64,000 nucleotides of DNA from Nitrobacter sp047149785 (lineage in GTDB: Bacteria > Pseudomonadota > Alphaproteobacteria > Rhizobiales > Xanthobacteraceae). The stretch lies in the NCBI RefSeq assembly GCF_047149785.1, contig NZ_BAAGBE010000001.1:3530854-3594853 (forward strand), written 5' to 3'. The first letter of the stretch is position 1, and each line of letters begins with the position of its first letter. The notes beneath the pieces were generated by a model. It was given only the letters and a program-made list of their open reading frames with translations. It did not search any database and had not been told where the DNA came from. Positions 50,549 to 58,785 of the stretch are shown here, in pieces. The position numbers were made by a program, and so were the translations under genes.

Positions 50549-51946
50549 ATGAATAACAAGATGTGGGGCGGCAGGTTCGGCGAAGGTCCCGACGCGATCA
50601 TGGAAGAGATCAACGTCTCTATCGACGTCGATCGCCATCTCTACGCCCAGGACATCGCCGCGTCCAAGATCCATGCTGCCATGCTTGCCGCTCAAGGCAT
50701 CATTACGGCCGATGATGCAAAAAACATAGGCAAGGGTCTAGACACGATTTTGTCAGAGATTCGCAAGGGCTCCTTCGATTTCAAGCGGGCGCTTGAAGAC
50801 ATTCACATGAATGTCGAGGGCCGGCTCGCAGAACTGATCGGCGCCGCCGCCGGGCGGTTGCACACGGCGCGTTCGCGCAACGATCAGGTTGCGACCGATT
50901 TCCGCCTCTATGTCCGCGACGTCATCGACGAGACCGACGCCGCGCTCGCGGCCTTTCAGCACGTTCTGGCGACGCGCGCGCTGGAGCATGCCGGGACGGT
51001 GATGCCGGGCTTCACGCATTTGCAGACCGCGCAGCCGGTGACCTTAGGCCATCATCTGATGGCCTATGTCGAGATGGCGGCGCGTGACCGCGGCCGCTTC
51101 GCCGATGCGCGCAAGCGCCTGAACGAGAGCCCGCTGGGGGCGGCGGCGCTGGCGGGCACATCCTTTCCGATCGATCGCGGCGCCACCGCGAAAGGACTCG
51201 GTTTCGATCGCCCGATGGCGAATTCGCTCGACGCGGTGTCCGACCGCGACTTCGTGCTGGAGACGCTCTCGGCCGCCGCGATCGCGTCGACCCACCTGTC
51301 GCGTTTCGCCGAGGAGATCGTGATCTGGACCTCGCCGCTGGTCGGCCTCGTGCGACTGTCGGACAAGTTCACCACCGGCTCCTCGATCATGCCGCAGAAG
51401 CGCAATCCGGACGCCGCCGAACTGGTGCGCGCCAAGACCGGCCGTGTCGTCGGGGCGCTCACGGCGTTGCTGATCGTGATGAAGGGCTTGCCGCTGGCCT
51501 ATCAAAAGGACATGCAGGAGGACAAGCAGGGCGCGATGGAAGCTTTCGGCGCGCTCTCGCTGGCGATCCGCGCCATGACCGGCATGGTCGCCGACCTAGT
51601 GCCGGACGAGGCGCGGATGAAGACCGCGGCCGGGGAGGGCTATGCCACCGCAACGGATCTCGCGGACTGGCTGGTGCGGACGCTGAAGATGCCGTTCCGC
51701 GATGCGCATCATGTCACCGGGCGCATCGTTGCCGCCGCATCGAAGCAGGGCGTCGCGCTGCAAGAGTTGCCGCTGTCCGCGATGCAGGCGGTCGAGCCGC
51801 GCATCACGCGCGATGCGCTTGCGATGCTGTCCGTCGAGGCGTCCGTGAAAAGCCGCACGAGCTATGGCGGGACCGCGCCGAAGAATGTCCGCGCGCAAGC
51901 CAATGCCTGGCTCAAGCGCTTGGAAAAAGAGCAAAAGCCGGGCTGA
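50549..51946 (+). CDS. argH: Argininosuccinate lyase
   Basis: The last arginine biosynthesis step, cleaving argininosuccinate to arginine and fumarate. The 465-aa protein has the fumarase/ASL superfamily signature GSSIMPQKRNPD, HTARSRNDQVATDFRLY and the catalytic loop THLQTAQPVTLGHH. It is followed by lptM and lysA in the common alphaproteobacterial order. Confidence 0.96.
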   Translation: MNNKMWGGRFGEGPDAIMEEINVSIDVDRHLYAQDIAASKIHAAMLAAQGIITADDAKNIGKGLDTILSEIRKGSFDFKRALEDIHMNVEGRLAELIGAAAGRLHTARSRNDQVATDFRLYVRDVIDETDAALAAFQHVLATRALEHAGTVMPGFTHLQTAQPVTLGHHLMAYVEMAARDRGRFADARKRLNESPLGAAALAGTSFPIDRGATAKGLGFDRPMANSLDAVSDRDFVLETLSAAAIASTHLSRFAEEIVIWTSPLVGLVRLSDKFTTGSSIMPQKRNPDAAELVRAKTGRVVGALTALLIVMKGLPLAYQKDMQEDKQGAMEAFGALSLAIRAMTGMVADLVPDEARMKTAAGEGYATATDLADWLVRTLKMPFRDAHHVTGRIVAAASKQGVALQELPLSAMQAVEPRITRDALAMLSVEASVKSRTSYGGTAPKNVRAQANAWLKRLEKEQKPG

Positions 51947-52035
51947 CCCGAAACATTGTCTCGAATTTTCCGGACTTCCGGGTCTCGCCAGAACAGGGCA
52001 TTCTTTGTATGGTGCCGCCGATTGGGGATATCGCC

Positions 52036-52314
52036 GTGAACAGCACTTCAAGCCCGGTGCCCACGAGATGGGCGCTGATTTTCCTGACGACAGCGATGCT
52101 GGCGCTGGCCGGTTGCGGGCGCAAGGGCGGCCTTGACCTGCCTCCGACCGCCTCGGAGCAGTCACGTGCCGCGGCGGCGGCGGATGACCATGACCGCGAA
52201 GCGGCGACCAAGGGCAACCTGTTCGATCCTTCCTACGGCATGAACAGTGATCCGGCGGCGGCCAGGGGCACCAGGAAATCCTTTATTCTCGATCCGCTGC
52301 TCGATAGCCACTGA
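52036..52314 (+). CDS. lptM: LptM-like small lipoprotein
   Basis: A 92-aa protein with a lipobox LAGC (Cys27) followed at once by GRKGGLDLPP, the mark of the LptM/YifL family, which in E. coli helps LptDE assembly. The tail is polar and ends FILDPLLDSH. I chose GTG 52036, preceded by GGGGA, over ATG 52009. Its position between argH and lysA is the conserved synteny of this family. Confidence 0.82.
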   Translation: MNSTSSPVPTRWALIFLTTAMLALAGCGRKGGLDLPPTASEQSRAAAAADDHDREAATKGNLFDPSYGMNSDPAAARGTRKSFILDPLLDSH

Positions 52315-52331
52315 GGCGGCCAGTCGTCCGG

Positions 52332-52460
52332 TTCTAACATTTGCATCCCGTCGCAGAGAAGTCTTTGCAAACGTTAGAATCGAAGGACCACTGGAAACAG
52401 TGTCCTTTCGAATCCGAAGTTCGCTACGGAGGGTGCTGCATAATGAGGCGAACTTCGGAT
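52332..52460 (+). promoter_or_regulatory. Three consecutive hairpins in the lysA leader
   Basis: Hairpin 1 pairs TTCTAACATTTGCA (52332-52345) with TGCAAACGTTAGAA (52366-52379), one mismatch. Hairpin 2 pairs TCGAAGGACCACTG (52380-52393) with CAGTGTCCTTTCGA (52398-52411), one bulge, GAAA loop. Hairpin 3 pairs ATCCGAAGTTCGC (52412-52424) perfectly with GCGAACTTCGGAT (52448-52460). They abut with no gap. The loop of hairpin 3 holds GGAGGG and an ATG. It may be an attenuator-like RNA or a mobile palindromic element; it does not look like the lysine riboswitch. Confidence 0.7.
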
Positions 52461-52472
52461 CCGGGACGCTAG
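52443..52472 (+). CDS. Possible 9-codon leader peptide of lysA
   Basis: ATG 52443 has an excellent GGAGGG at 52428-52433 (9-nt spacing) and encodes MRRTSDPGR, stopping at TAG 52470-52472, 4 nt before the lysA ATG. Both the ribosome site and the start lie in the loop of hairpin 3. It contains no Lys run, so classical lysine attenuation is not supported. Coupled re-initiation at lysA is possible. Confidence 0.35.
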   Translation: MRRTSDPGR

Positions 52473-52476
52473 TTCC

Positions 52477-53742
52477 ATGCGCCACTTCGATTATCGCGAC
52501 GGCGTGCTTCACGCCGAGGGCGTCGATCTTTCGACGCTGTCGGAGGCTGTCGGCACACCGTTCTATTGTTATTCGAGCGCGACTTTGGAGAGGCATTACC
52601 GCGTCTTTGCCGATGCGTTCGCAGGCGTCGATCATCTGATCTGTTACGCCATGAAAGCCAACTCCAATCAGTCGGTGCTGCGGACGCTGGCGAAGCTCGG
52701 CGCCGGGGCGGACGTGGTGTCGGGCGGCGAACTCAAGCGCGCGCTGGCGGCGGGAATTCCGCCGAGCAAGATCCTGTTCTCGGGTGTCGGCAAGACCGAA
52801 GCCGAATTGCGCGCAGCGCTCGATGCGGACGTTCTCTGCATCAACGTGGAATCCGAGCCAGAACTCGACCTGCTGTCCAGGCTTGCGTCTGAAACCGGGC
52901 GCATGGCGCGCATTTCGCTGCGGATCAATCCCGATGTCGATTCCGGGACGCATGCCAAGATTTCGACCGGCAGGTCCGAGAACAAGTTCGGCATCCCGAT
53001 CGCACAAGCGCGCGCTGTCTATGCCCGCGCGGCAACGCTGCTGGGAATCTCGGTCACTGGCGTCGACATGCACATCGGCAGCCAGATCACCGATCTCGGC
53101 CCGATGGAAGTCGCGTTCCGGCTGCTCGCGGATTTCGTCACGGCGTTGCGCGCCGACGGCCATACCATCAGCCACGTCGATTTCGGCGGCGGTCTCGGCA
53201 TTCCGTATTACGAGGATCGCGCTGCACCGCCGGAGCCGCTTGCTTATGCTGAAATGGTCAAGCGCGTGACCCATAATCTCGGCTGCACGCTGATGTTCGA
53301 ACCGGGTCGCATGATCGTCGGGAATGCCGGCATTCTGGTGACGCGTGTGATCTACGTGAAGCACGGCGCCACTCGGAATTTCGTCATTATCGACGCCGCC
53401 ATGAATGATCTGATACGCCCGACGCTGTACGAGGCCTATCACCAGATCATGCCTGTGCGCGCGGCGCCCAAGGATGCCCCGGTGATGGTCGCCGACGTGG
53501 TCGGTCCGGTCTGCGAGACCGGAGACTATCTGGCGCTCGGGCGCAATCTGCCGGAGCCGCAAGCCGGCGACCTTCTCGCGATCATGACCGCGGGCGCTTA
53601 CGGCGCAGTGCAATCGGGGACCTACAATACGCGCGCGCTGATCCCCGAAGTGTTGGTCAAGGACGACCGGTATGCCGTCGTCCGCCCGCGCATCGAAATC
53701 GAGCAGCTTATTGCGATGGATATCTCCGCCCCCTGGCTGTGA
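52477..53742 (+). CDS. lysA: Diaminopimelate decarboxylase
   Basis: A PLP enzyme making L-lysine from meso-diaminopimelate. The 421-aa protein has the PLP Lys in CYAMKANSNQ, the HIGSQI and FGGGLGIPY phosphate-binding motifs, and the second-subunit motif CETGDYLALGR. Start ATG 52477 lies just after a structured leader and lacks a strong Shine-Dalgarno of its own. Confidence 0.95.
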   Translation: MRHFDYRDGVLHAEGVDLSTLSEAVGTPFYCYSSATLERHYRVFADAFAGVDHLICYAMKANSNQSVLRTLAKLGAGADVVSGGELKRALAAGIPPSKILFSGVGKTEAELRAALDADVLCINVESEPELDLLSRLASETGRMARISLRINPDVDSGTHAKISTGRSENKFGIPIAQARAVYARAATLLGISVTGVDMHIGSQITDLGPMEVAFRLLADFVTALRADGHTISHVDFGGGLGIPYYEDRAAPPEPLAYAEMVKRVTHNLGCTLMFEPGRMIVGNAGILVTRVIYVKHGATRNFVIIDAAMNDLIRPTLYEAYHQIMPVRAAPKDAPVMVADVVGPVCETGDYLALGRNLPEPQAGDLLAIMTAGAYGAVQSGTYNTRALIPEVLVKDDRYAVVRPRIEIEQLIAMDISAPWL

Positions 53743-54109
53743 TCCTTGCCGCTCCGTGGCGTCGTCAAGAACGCTGGTGCGCTGCACTATGCATCGCGCT
53801 TTGCGCTTTCGTCGGTGCGCGATAATCCAACGAGCCGGTTTCGCGCAACACGGAGGTGCTCGCGGGTAGCTGTCCAAGACAGCATTCGCAGTGCAAAATG
53901 CAGCGTCAGGCGTCAGGCTGAGCCGTTGCGCGACAAACTTCTATTTGATATGTGTTTGCCCGCCGCTCCCCTTAGGCACGCAAAACGGGCTGGAGTGGGG
54001 CTGTTCAGGATCGATGAGCCGGGGGCTGCCGCTGCTATCGATCCTTTCGGTTCGTCCGGGGGTATTCCCGGGTTTCTTTGGCTCCTCTACCGCTGGGAGT
54101 ACTACAGTA
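53743..54109. other. 367-bp gap without a gene
   Basis: The cytochrome c reading frame stays open back to 53891, but the upstream part lacks protein-like composition and I start the gene at 54110. No repeat or terminator is clear. Confidence 0.55.
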
Positions 54110-54661
54110 ATGAGCTCTGGGAGTGATACAGTGCATTCAAACCGGACCAACGCAATTCTCGGCGCGCTGCTGGGAACATTGTTGTTTGTGCAAACGGTAC
54201 GCATCATCGACGAGTCGTTCAGCGCGCCGGAGAAACCGCACGCTGAAGCGGCCCATAAAACCGCCACCACGGCAGCTGCCGCCGCGCCGACGGCTGCTGA
54301 AACGGCATCCTTCGACAAAGCGCTTGCCAGCGCTTCCGCAGAGCGCGGCGCCGGGCTCGTCAAGCAATGCCAGATTTGCCACAACACCGAGGAAGGCAAG
54401 GGCCCCAAGATCGGTCCTGACCTCTACGGCGTTGTGGGCCGGCCGGTCGCTTCGCAGCCGGGCTTCAAATACTCCGCGGCCTTGAAGGCCAAGGGCGGCA
54501 AATGGACCTTCGCCGAACTCAACAAATGGATAGAAGATCCGCGTGCTTACGTTAAGGGCACATCCATGAGCTTCGCCGGCTTGAAGAGCGAGAACAAGCG
54601 CGCCGACGTGGTTGCCTATCTTGCCACGCTCTCGAAGAATCCTGTGCCGCTGCCGAAGTAG
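54110..54661 (+). CDS. cycM: Membrane-anchored class I cytochrome c (CycM-like)
   Basis: A 183-aa cytochrome with an uncleaved N-terminal anchor (residues ~14-33), an Ala/Thr-rich linker and a c-type domain with haem motif CQICH (87-91) and axial Met153 in GTSMSFAGL. CycM in Bradyrhizobium carries electrons from the bc1 complex to aa3-type oxidase. The length matches. In a nitrite oxidiser it could also serve nitrite-derived electrons (inference). Confidence 0.9.
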   Translation: MSSGSDTVHSNRTNAILGALLGTLLFVQTVRIIDESFSAPEKPHAEAAHKTATTAAAAAPTAAETASFDKALASASAERGAGLVKQCQICHNTEEGKGPKIGPDLYGVVGRPVASQPGFKYSAALKAKGGKWTFAELNKWIEDPRAYVKGTSMSFAGLKSENKRADVVAYLATLSKNPVPLPK

Positions 54662-54859
54662 TCTTCGAACGGCAAGGAGGGCCTCCGAGCGGAGGTCCAT
54701 GACTTCAACAGCAAGATGGCTTGCTGAGTTTTGAGTATGAGAACGTTTAGACCCACGGCACTCGCGAGCACCTGGCTCGCGTTTGCCGCTGCGGGGGTCG
54801 TATACGAGTTGAGTCTGTTTCAACGACGTTGAATCGACTTCTGACTCATTCTTTTGAAT

Positions 54860-54909
54860 GAGCATGATCTATCCCAAAACCGGTTCCTACTTTTCGGGCT
54901 CAGATCTAG
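54860..54909. repeat. Family B repeat, copy 3
   Basis: GAGCATGATCTATCCCAAAA, CCGGTTCCTACTTTTCGGG and a degenerate CTCAGATCTAGA end. It joins directly to a family A element. Confidence 0.7.
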
Positions 54910-55005
54910 AGCCATTTCGGCTTTGATGGAATCAAAGCGGGCTCTGGCTTTTTGTTTTGACGCGTCTTCTTGACGCGAACCTGTATCCACTTGAAAACGC
55001 TATAG
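54906..55005. repeat. Family A repeat, reversed variant
   Basis: AGAGCCATTTCGGCTTTGAT with hairpin CTTTGAT/ATCAAAG, core GACGCGTCTTCTTGACGCGA and end CTTGAAAACGCTATAG. Confidence 0.8.
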
Positions 55006-55222
55006 TTCACCCTTTGCCTTGGCGCTGCCTCTCTTCGCATGAGGACAGCCCTTCAGGCGGAAACCGCGGCGTGCCTTCTGGCGTCTCGTCGGTTGCTGCA
55101 TCGCAACGGGAGCTGGCGTTGTTTCTAAATAAGCCTGGCGGTTGCCGCCGACTTGGCTGTTGCCGACCCGCCGATGCGTCAGCCGTTCGTGGAACTCAAA
55201 AACCGGGGTGATCTTCCGATCA

Positions 55223-55630
55223 TCACCACATGTTGAGCACCGTGCGGGCCTCGTCCGACATGCGGCTGGGGTCCCATGCCGGCTCCCAGACGATGGCGAC
55301 CTTGGCATCGCGCACGCCGGACACGCTCGTGACCGCGTTCCTGACCTGTCCGGGCAGTTCCGCCGCGGACGGACAGTTTGGCGAGGTCAGCGTCATCTCG
55401 ATATTGACCATGCGATCGTCATCAATGACGATTTTATAGATCAACCCGAGCTCGTAGAGGTCGGCCGGAATTTCCGGATCATAGACCGTCTTGAGCGCGC
55501 CGATGACGTCCTCTCCCATGCGCGCCATTTCATCGGGCGGCACGCTCGATGGCCGATCTGTCGCATCGGCGGTGTCGGTCTCAACCGGGTAAGCGGTTTC
55601 GGGTCGATCTCGGTTCGCCTCGTCGGTCAT
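55223..55630 (-). CDS. sufT: SufT-like Fe-S cluster assembly protein (DUF59/MIP18 family)
   Basis: A 135-aa protein. An acidic, disordered N-terminus (1-40) is followed by the DUF59 domain with VIGALKTVYDPEIPADLYELGLI, MTLTSPNCPSAAELPGQV (conserved Cys) and AIVWEPAWDPSRMSDEAR. SufT is involved in Fe-S maturation. ATG 55630 follows AGGAG; the longer frame to 55744 is rejected. No other suf gene is in the window. Confidence 0.9.
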   Translation of the reverse strand: MTDEANRDRPETAYPVETDTADATDRPSSVPPDEMARMGEDVIGALKTVYDPEIPADLYELGLIYKIVIDDDRMVNIEMTLTSPNCPSAAELPGQVRNAVTSVSGVRDAKVAIVWEPAWDPSRMSDEARTVLNMW

Positions 55631-56327
55631 ACTGATACTCCTGCGCTTTGGCGAACGATCCTCACCAGGCTGGCCTGAGTGGTCACACAAGTTCCGAATT
55701 CGGATGTGTATTCCGTTTCGAACGTCATCAAGGGCGTTCGCCAATGCAGCCTTTGGCTTTAGGCAGCGTGCCTACTGTACATAGCGCAGTTGCAAGCCTT
55801 CTCCAAGCGCAACAAGAGCGCCTCGATGTCGGCCTCGCGGGCGGCCACAGGGCGCGGCGCCAAATGACGCGCAAGCGGGCCGGCCGCTATCCGTCCGATG
55901 CTGTTACCTCTTCGACCCTTTCATTTTAAGGTGGCGTCCGCGTTGCGGATTGACAAGGACAACCTCGCGACCACGGCGGCGTTAGCGGATCAAGACCTTG
56001 CCAGTTGGAGCAATTCTATCAAATCGGACAATCCTAGCGGCGTTGCGGCTTCCGAAAGACGGTGGCAAAAGGGGGCATTCGCCTCGATTGCCGGCGGTTG
56101 CGCAGACCGTTTCAGGGTGGTGAGTAACCCCGGTATCTGCTCGGAATGGAGTTGACGCGAACGTTCTTGCCGTGGTAGATTCTAGTTATACCAATTTAGC
56201 ATGGTTGGATCGTTGGACTAAAATACGCAGCCGCCTAATCGACCACTAAACATCGGCGGAACGAGTTCGCATCGCGGGTATTGTTATTGATGTGGGGAGT
56301 GCGTAGTCCCAACCAGAGGAGCCCTTC
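55631..56327. other. 697-bp gap without a convincing gene
   Basis: Short plus-strand frames (55648-55929, 55898-56155) have no ribosome site or recognisable motif and may be remnants of a decayed gene. An AT-rich stretch at 56170-56240 precedes the next gene and could carry its promoter. Confidence 0.5.
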
Positions 56328-57080
56328 ATGTGCGACTACAGTCTGCATCACGTAGCTTCGCGGCCTGCCAAGGTCGCCGATAAACTGGTTACGATGGAGC
56401 TTGCGAAATCAAACGTGCGCGGCTTCGCCGCCGTTGGTGAGCTGGGCCCCAAGCTTGTGATCCATGACAGCCCGCCCGAGCTGGCGGTCTGCTTGCTGCC
56501 TGGAACGGAACTCGCCTTTGACGAGAACGTTCAGTATGAATGCCCCCGCAGCTTCCTCGGCATAAAGTTTTCCGGAAAGGCTCGTGTCGATCACAAGGTT
56601 GCGAGCTTCCGGAAGGTTGATGTGGATAATCCCCACGTTCAGCACGACGCTCTGGAGTTCCCGAACGGGCAGGTTCTGAAGATTACGCAACTCGTCAGCG
56701 GTCAAACCGCCACCGTGCTGCAGCTACCTGCCAACGCGCCGCAGGATGAGCACGATCATGCGCATGCCGGACATCGGCGCGCGCGGGATTCTCGCCTCGC
56801 CCTGAATCGGAGTTCGCGCAAGCAGGGAATGTTTGTGCCGAACCAGGGTGCGGTTATGTTGTGGGATACATTCCGCGGCACCGCCATCGATCTATCCATG
56901 GCGCTGGCGGAATCATTCCAGAGGTTTACTGCTCCCAAGCAGCCCTCGCTTCTCGAGGCTGAAATGGCCGCCGGTATTGGAGATGTCGAAGTCAGCTTCC
57001 AAAATGGTGTGCCTACGGTAAAAGCTCCTGCGGCTCAGAAGCCGGAGGTGGTTAAAGCCAAGTCTGCCTCGGCCGCGTAG
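56328..57080 (+). CDS. Conserved hypothetical protein (MCDYSLH family) with C-terminal extension
   Basis: A 250-aa soluble protein. The N-terminal ~140 residues (MCDYSLHHVASRPAKVADKL, VCLLPGTELAFDENV, HDALEFPNGQVL, ATVLQLPA) resemble a conserved rhizobial family of unknown function. A His-rich linker (DEHDHAHAGHRRARD) and a ~90-residue C-terminal part (FVPNQGAVMLWDTFRGTAID) follow that I do not know from that family. ATG 56328 follows GAGGAG. Confidence 0.75.
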   Translation: MCDYSLHHVASRPAKVADKLVTMELAKSNVRGFAAVGELGPKLVIHDSPPELAVCLLPGTELAFDENVQYECPRSFLGIKFSGKARVDHKVASFRKVDVDNPHVQHDALEFPNGQVLKITQLVSGQTATVLQLPANAPQDEHDHAHAGHRRARDSRLALNRSSRKQGMFVPNQGAVMLWDTFRGTAIDLSMALAESFQRFTAPKQPSLLEAEMAAGIGDVEVSFQNGVPTVKAPAAQKPEVVKAKSASAA

Positions 57081-57110
57081 CTATAGGCCAAGAGCGAATT
57101 ATTTTTATAC

Positions 57111-57161
57111 GACCGCGGTAAAACGCACTTGCCTTGGAAACAAGGTAGCGTTTCCGCGGTC
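57111..57161 (+). terminator. Strong stem-loop after the MCDYSLH gene
   Basis: GACCGCGG (57111-57118) pairs with CCGCGGTC (57154-57161), AAACGC (57121-57126) with GCGTTT (57148-57153), and CCTTG with CAAGG (57132-57136/57141-57145) on a GAAA loop, leaving small bulges. It starts 31 bp after the stop. No T-run follows, so its role as a terminator is uncertain. Confidence 0.6.
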
Positions 57162-57494
57162 GATTCATGTTTGATTCATTGAAACGTTTATCGTTGAAAC
57201 GACCCTGTTCAAGGTCTTTTGCTTTCGAGATGGAATCGGCTGTAGAGGCTCTATAGTTTCGAGGCTCTATAGTTTTGATTTGATGTGTTTTATGTGGATC
57301 GGCCTGCATCGACTTCGCTTGAAACGCCACGGCGTATCGACCGCGATATCCGGCTAAGCAAAGTCATCAGCAGGCAATGAGTTTACCCGGTGCAGCATGA
57401 AGCTAGGCAATTATTGAGTTCATAAAAGCCGGGCCCCGAACACCGAGAGTTTCGGTTCATCGACCTTGAATCAAACTCTCCACTTATCTTTTTG

Positions 57495-57547
57495 AACAAG
57501 CATGATGTTGTTCAAAAAGCGGTCGCCACTTTTCGGGTCACGCTCTA
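57495..57547. repeat. Family B repeat, degenerate copy
   Basis: CAAGCATGATGTTGTTCAAA, CGGTCGCCACTTTTCGGG and TCACGCTCTAAAG, similar in order to copies 1-3 but with an altered left half. Confidence 0.6.
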
Positions 57548-58125
57548 AAGCCGGGCTCTGGAGCATTACGATCCAGGCCGCCGCAACTTTCGATTTGCTG
57601 CAGGGATGTTGAGAAGTCTCGACGGTGTCATTCCGGTTGCCGCACCGACAGCGCAAACCTGGAATCTGGTTCACGAATCGTCGGTGAATGTCTGGATTCC
57701 GGATCGCCGCTGGTACGGCGTTAGAAATATGACTGGAAAGGTTTTTCAACAATCTGCCAGAGGCTTTTCCGTTTCTGACGGAAAAAATGCGCGGGACGCC
57801 TACCCGGTCAACCTTGTCCCTTAAGCGTATGTCGGACCGTCCCTCGTTGACCTACCCGAAACCATCGAGGACGAGCACATGAACTATCACTTCTTCGCTG
57901 CGCCGCAGCGAGCGAGGCTTGTCAGTATGTCATGAATCGGCGTCGTGGATAGATCTCGCGCCGATTAAGAAGCCGACGGGGCTCTGCCGGTCTTGCGCGG
58001 AGATTCGCTTGCACCCGCGATGTGAAGTGCAAATGGAGTTGAAGCAAAACCCGAGGACGCATAGTATAGCGAACCACTGCCTGATTTCTTTTCGACAACA
58101 TCAACATCGGGGATAACGCCTTAGA

Positions 58126-58320
58126 ATGCATGCTCTATTGAGAATCGTCGGAGTTATCACCCTGGTCGCCGGCCTGGGCTTCATGGGACAGGGCTTCCGT
58201 TATTACGGCTTCCCCGAAGATATCGGGACCAGGCACACCGAATGGGTCTATTACGGCGCCGCGATAGCCGTGGTTGGGTTCTTGCTCATCATTTTCTCGC
58301 GGCCTTCCGAAGAGCCGTAG
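58126..58320 (+). CDS. Small two-span membrane protein, 64 aa
   Basis: Two hydrophobic segments (residues ~5-22 and ~41-58) are separated by a polar loop (YYGFPEDIGTRHTEW). There is no homologue I recognise. ATG 58126 has only a weak upstream purine stretch. The hydrophobicity pattern and lack of competing frames make it a plausible gene. Confidence 0.6.
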   Translation: MHALLRIVGVITLVAGLGFMGQGFRYYGFPEDIGTRHTEWVYYGAAIAVVGFLLIIFSRPSEEP

Positions 58321-58419
58321 AGCCTGGATGTCACGAGGTGTCGGGAGGCAGTTCAACGGTGTCTGCCTCTATCTGCCTGGCGACGTCGTCGTCGCTGTGG
58401 CGATTGTCGGCGTGGGGCG

Positions 58420-58490
58420 GGGAGTGAGGAAGAGCGTGTAGCGACTTTCCATACGCATCCCCGCTCTGAACTATTGGGATTGATGGGTTG
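58420..58490. repeat. Family C repeat, copy 2
   Basis: GGGAGTGAGGAAGAGCGTGT, TAGCGACTTTCCATACG, CATCCCCGCTC and a GAACTATTGGGATTGAT end, aligned with 29235-29290 (GGATAAGGAAAGTAAAGTGT, GGAGCGGTTTTCCACCCG, CATCCCCGCTC, GAACGATTAGAATCGAT). Confidence 0.65.
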
Positions 58491-58646
58491 CGGCGCGGCC
58501 TTTCCGGTCGTGACGTGCAGCCCATTTCGGAAAACCGCGGCGCGTCTTCAGCGGGGACCGGGCCCGGCCTCATTCGACGTAAGCGAGCCGGCGACGGTCA
58601 CGCTTGCAGCGATTGTAATTCTCCGCTCACCACCACGGGTGCGCTA

Positions 58647-58773
58647 CAGAGCCTTTCCGCTTCCGATGAAGTCGGAAGCGGGGCTCCATGTTTTTGATTT
58701 GACGCGTTCCTTTACGCGAACCGGTGGGCTGGAGCGCCGCCTCTGACTTCATCAGAGGCGGAAAAGCTCCGGC
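58647..58773. repeat. Family A repeat, rearranged copy
   Basis: AGAGCCTTTCCGCTTCCGAT with hairpin GCTTCCGA/TCGGAAGC, core GACGCGTTCCTTTACGCGAA, then instead of the usual GAAAACGC end a second, inverted hairpin end CGCCTCTGACTTCATCAGAG and GGCGGAAAAGCTCC. It looks like two elements recombined head to head. Confidence 0.7.
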
Positions 58774-58785
58774 GCCATCGCTCCA

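Larger units (their letters stand above)
54662..55222. other. 561-bp repeat-bearing gap
   Basis: It contains family B copy 3 (54860-54909) abutting a family A copy (54906-55005). 55010-55220 has a 102-codon minus-strand frame that I do not accept as a gene. Nothing else is supported. Confidence 0.6.
57081..58125. other. 1.0-kb gene-poor region with repeats and gene remnants
   Basis: It holds a long hairpin (57111-57161), a tandem pair of GAGGCTCTATAGTTT (57245-57259, 57261-57275), a degenerate family A half (57275-57335) and a family B copy (57495-57547). At 57881 an ATG opens only 18 codons (MNYHFFAAPQRARLVSMS). This and the frame after it look like a decayed gene. No intact gene is supported. 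Confidence 0.6.
58321..58785. other. 465-bp repeat-bearing gap
   Basis: A family C repeat (58420-58490) and a rearranged family A repeat (58647-58773) occupy most of it. No gene is supported. Confidence 0.6.

Noticed and set aside
52332..52460. Lysine riboswitch upstream of lysA
   Set aside because: The structure is three simple abutting hairpins and not the five-helix lysine aptamer; its conserved core sequences are absent.
52162..53877. 571-codon minus-strand frame
   Set aside because: Antisense to lysA and lptM, which have clear motifs.
53891..54109. N-terminal extension of the cytochrome c gene
   Set aside because: The frame is open but the extra 73 residues are not protein-like and would place the membrane anchor far inside the protein.
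55000..55308. 102-codon minus-strand frame
   Set aside because: Runs across the sufT 3' end and a repeat; composition is Arg/Gly-rich without domain character.
57052..57330. 92-codon minus-strand frame
   Set aside because: Covers the hairpin and the degenerate repeats; the start has no ribosome site.
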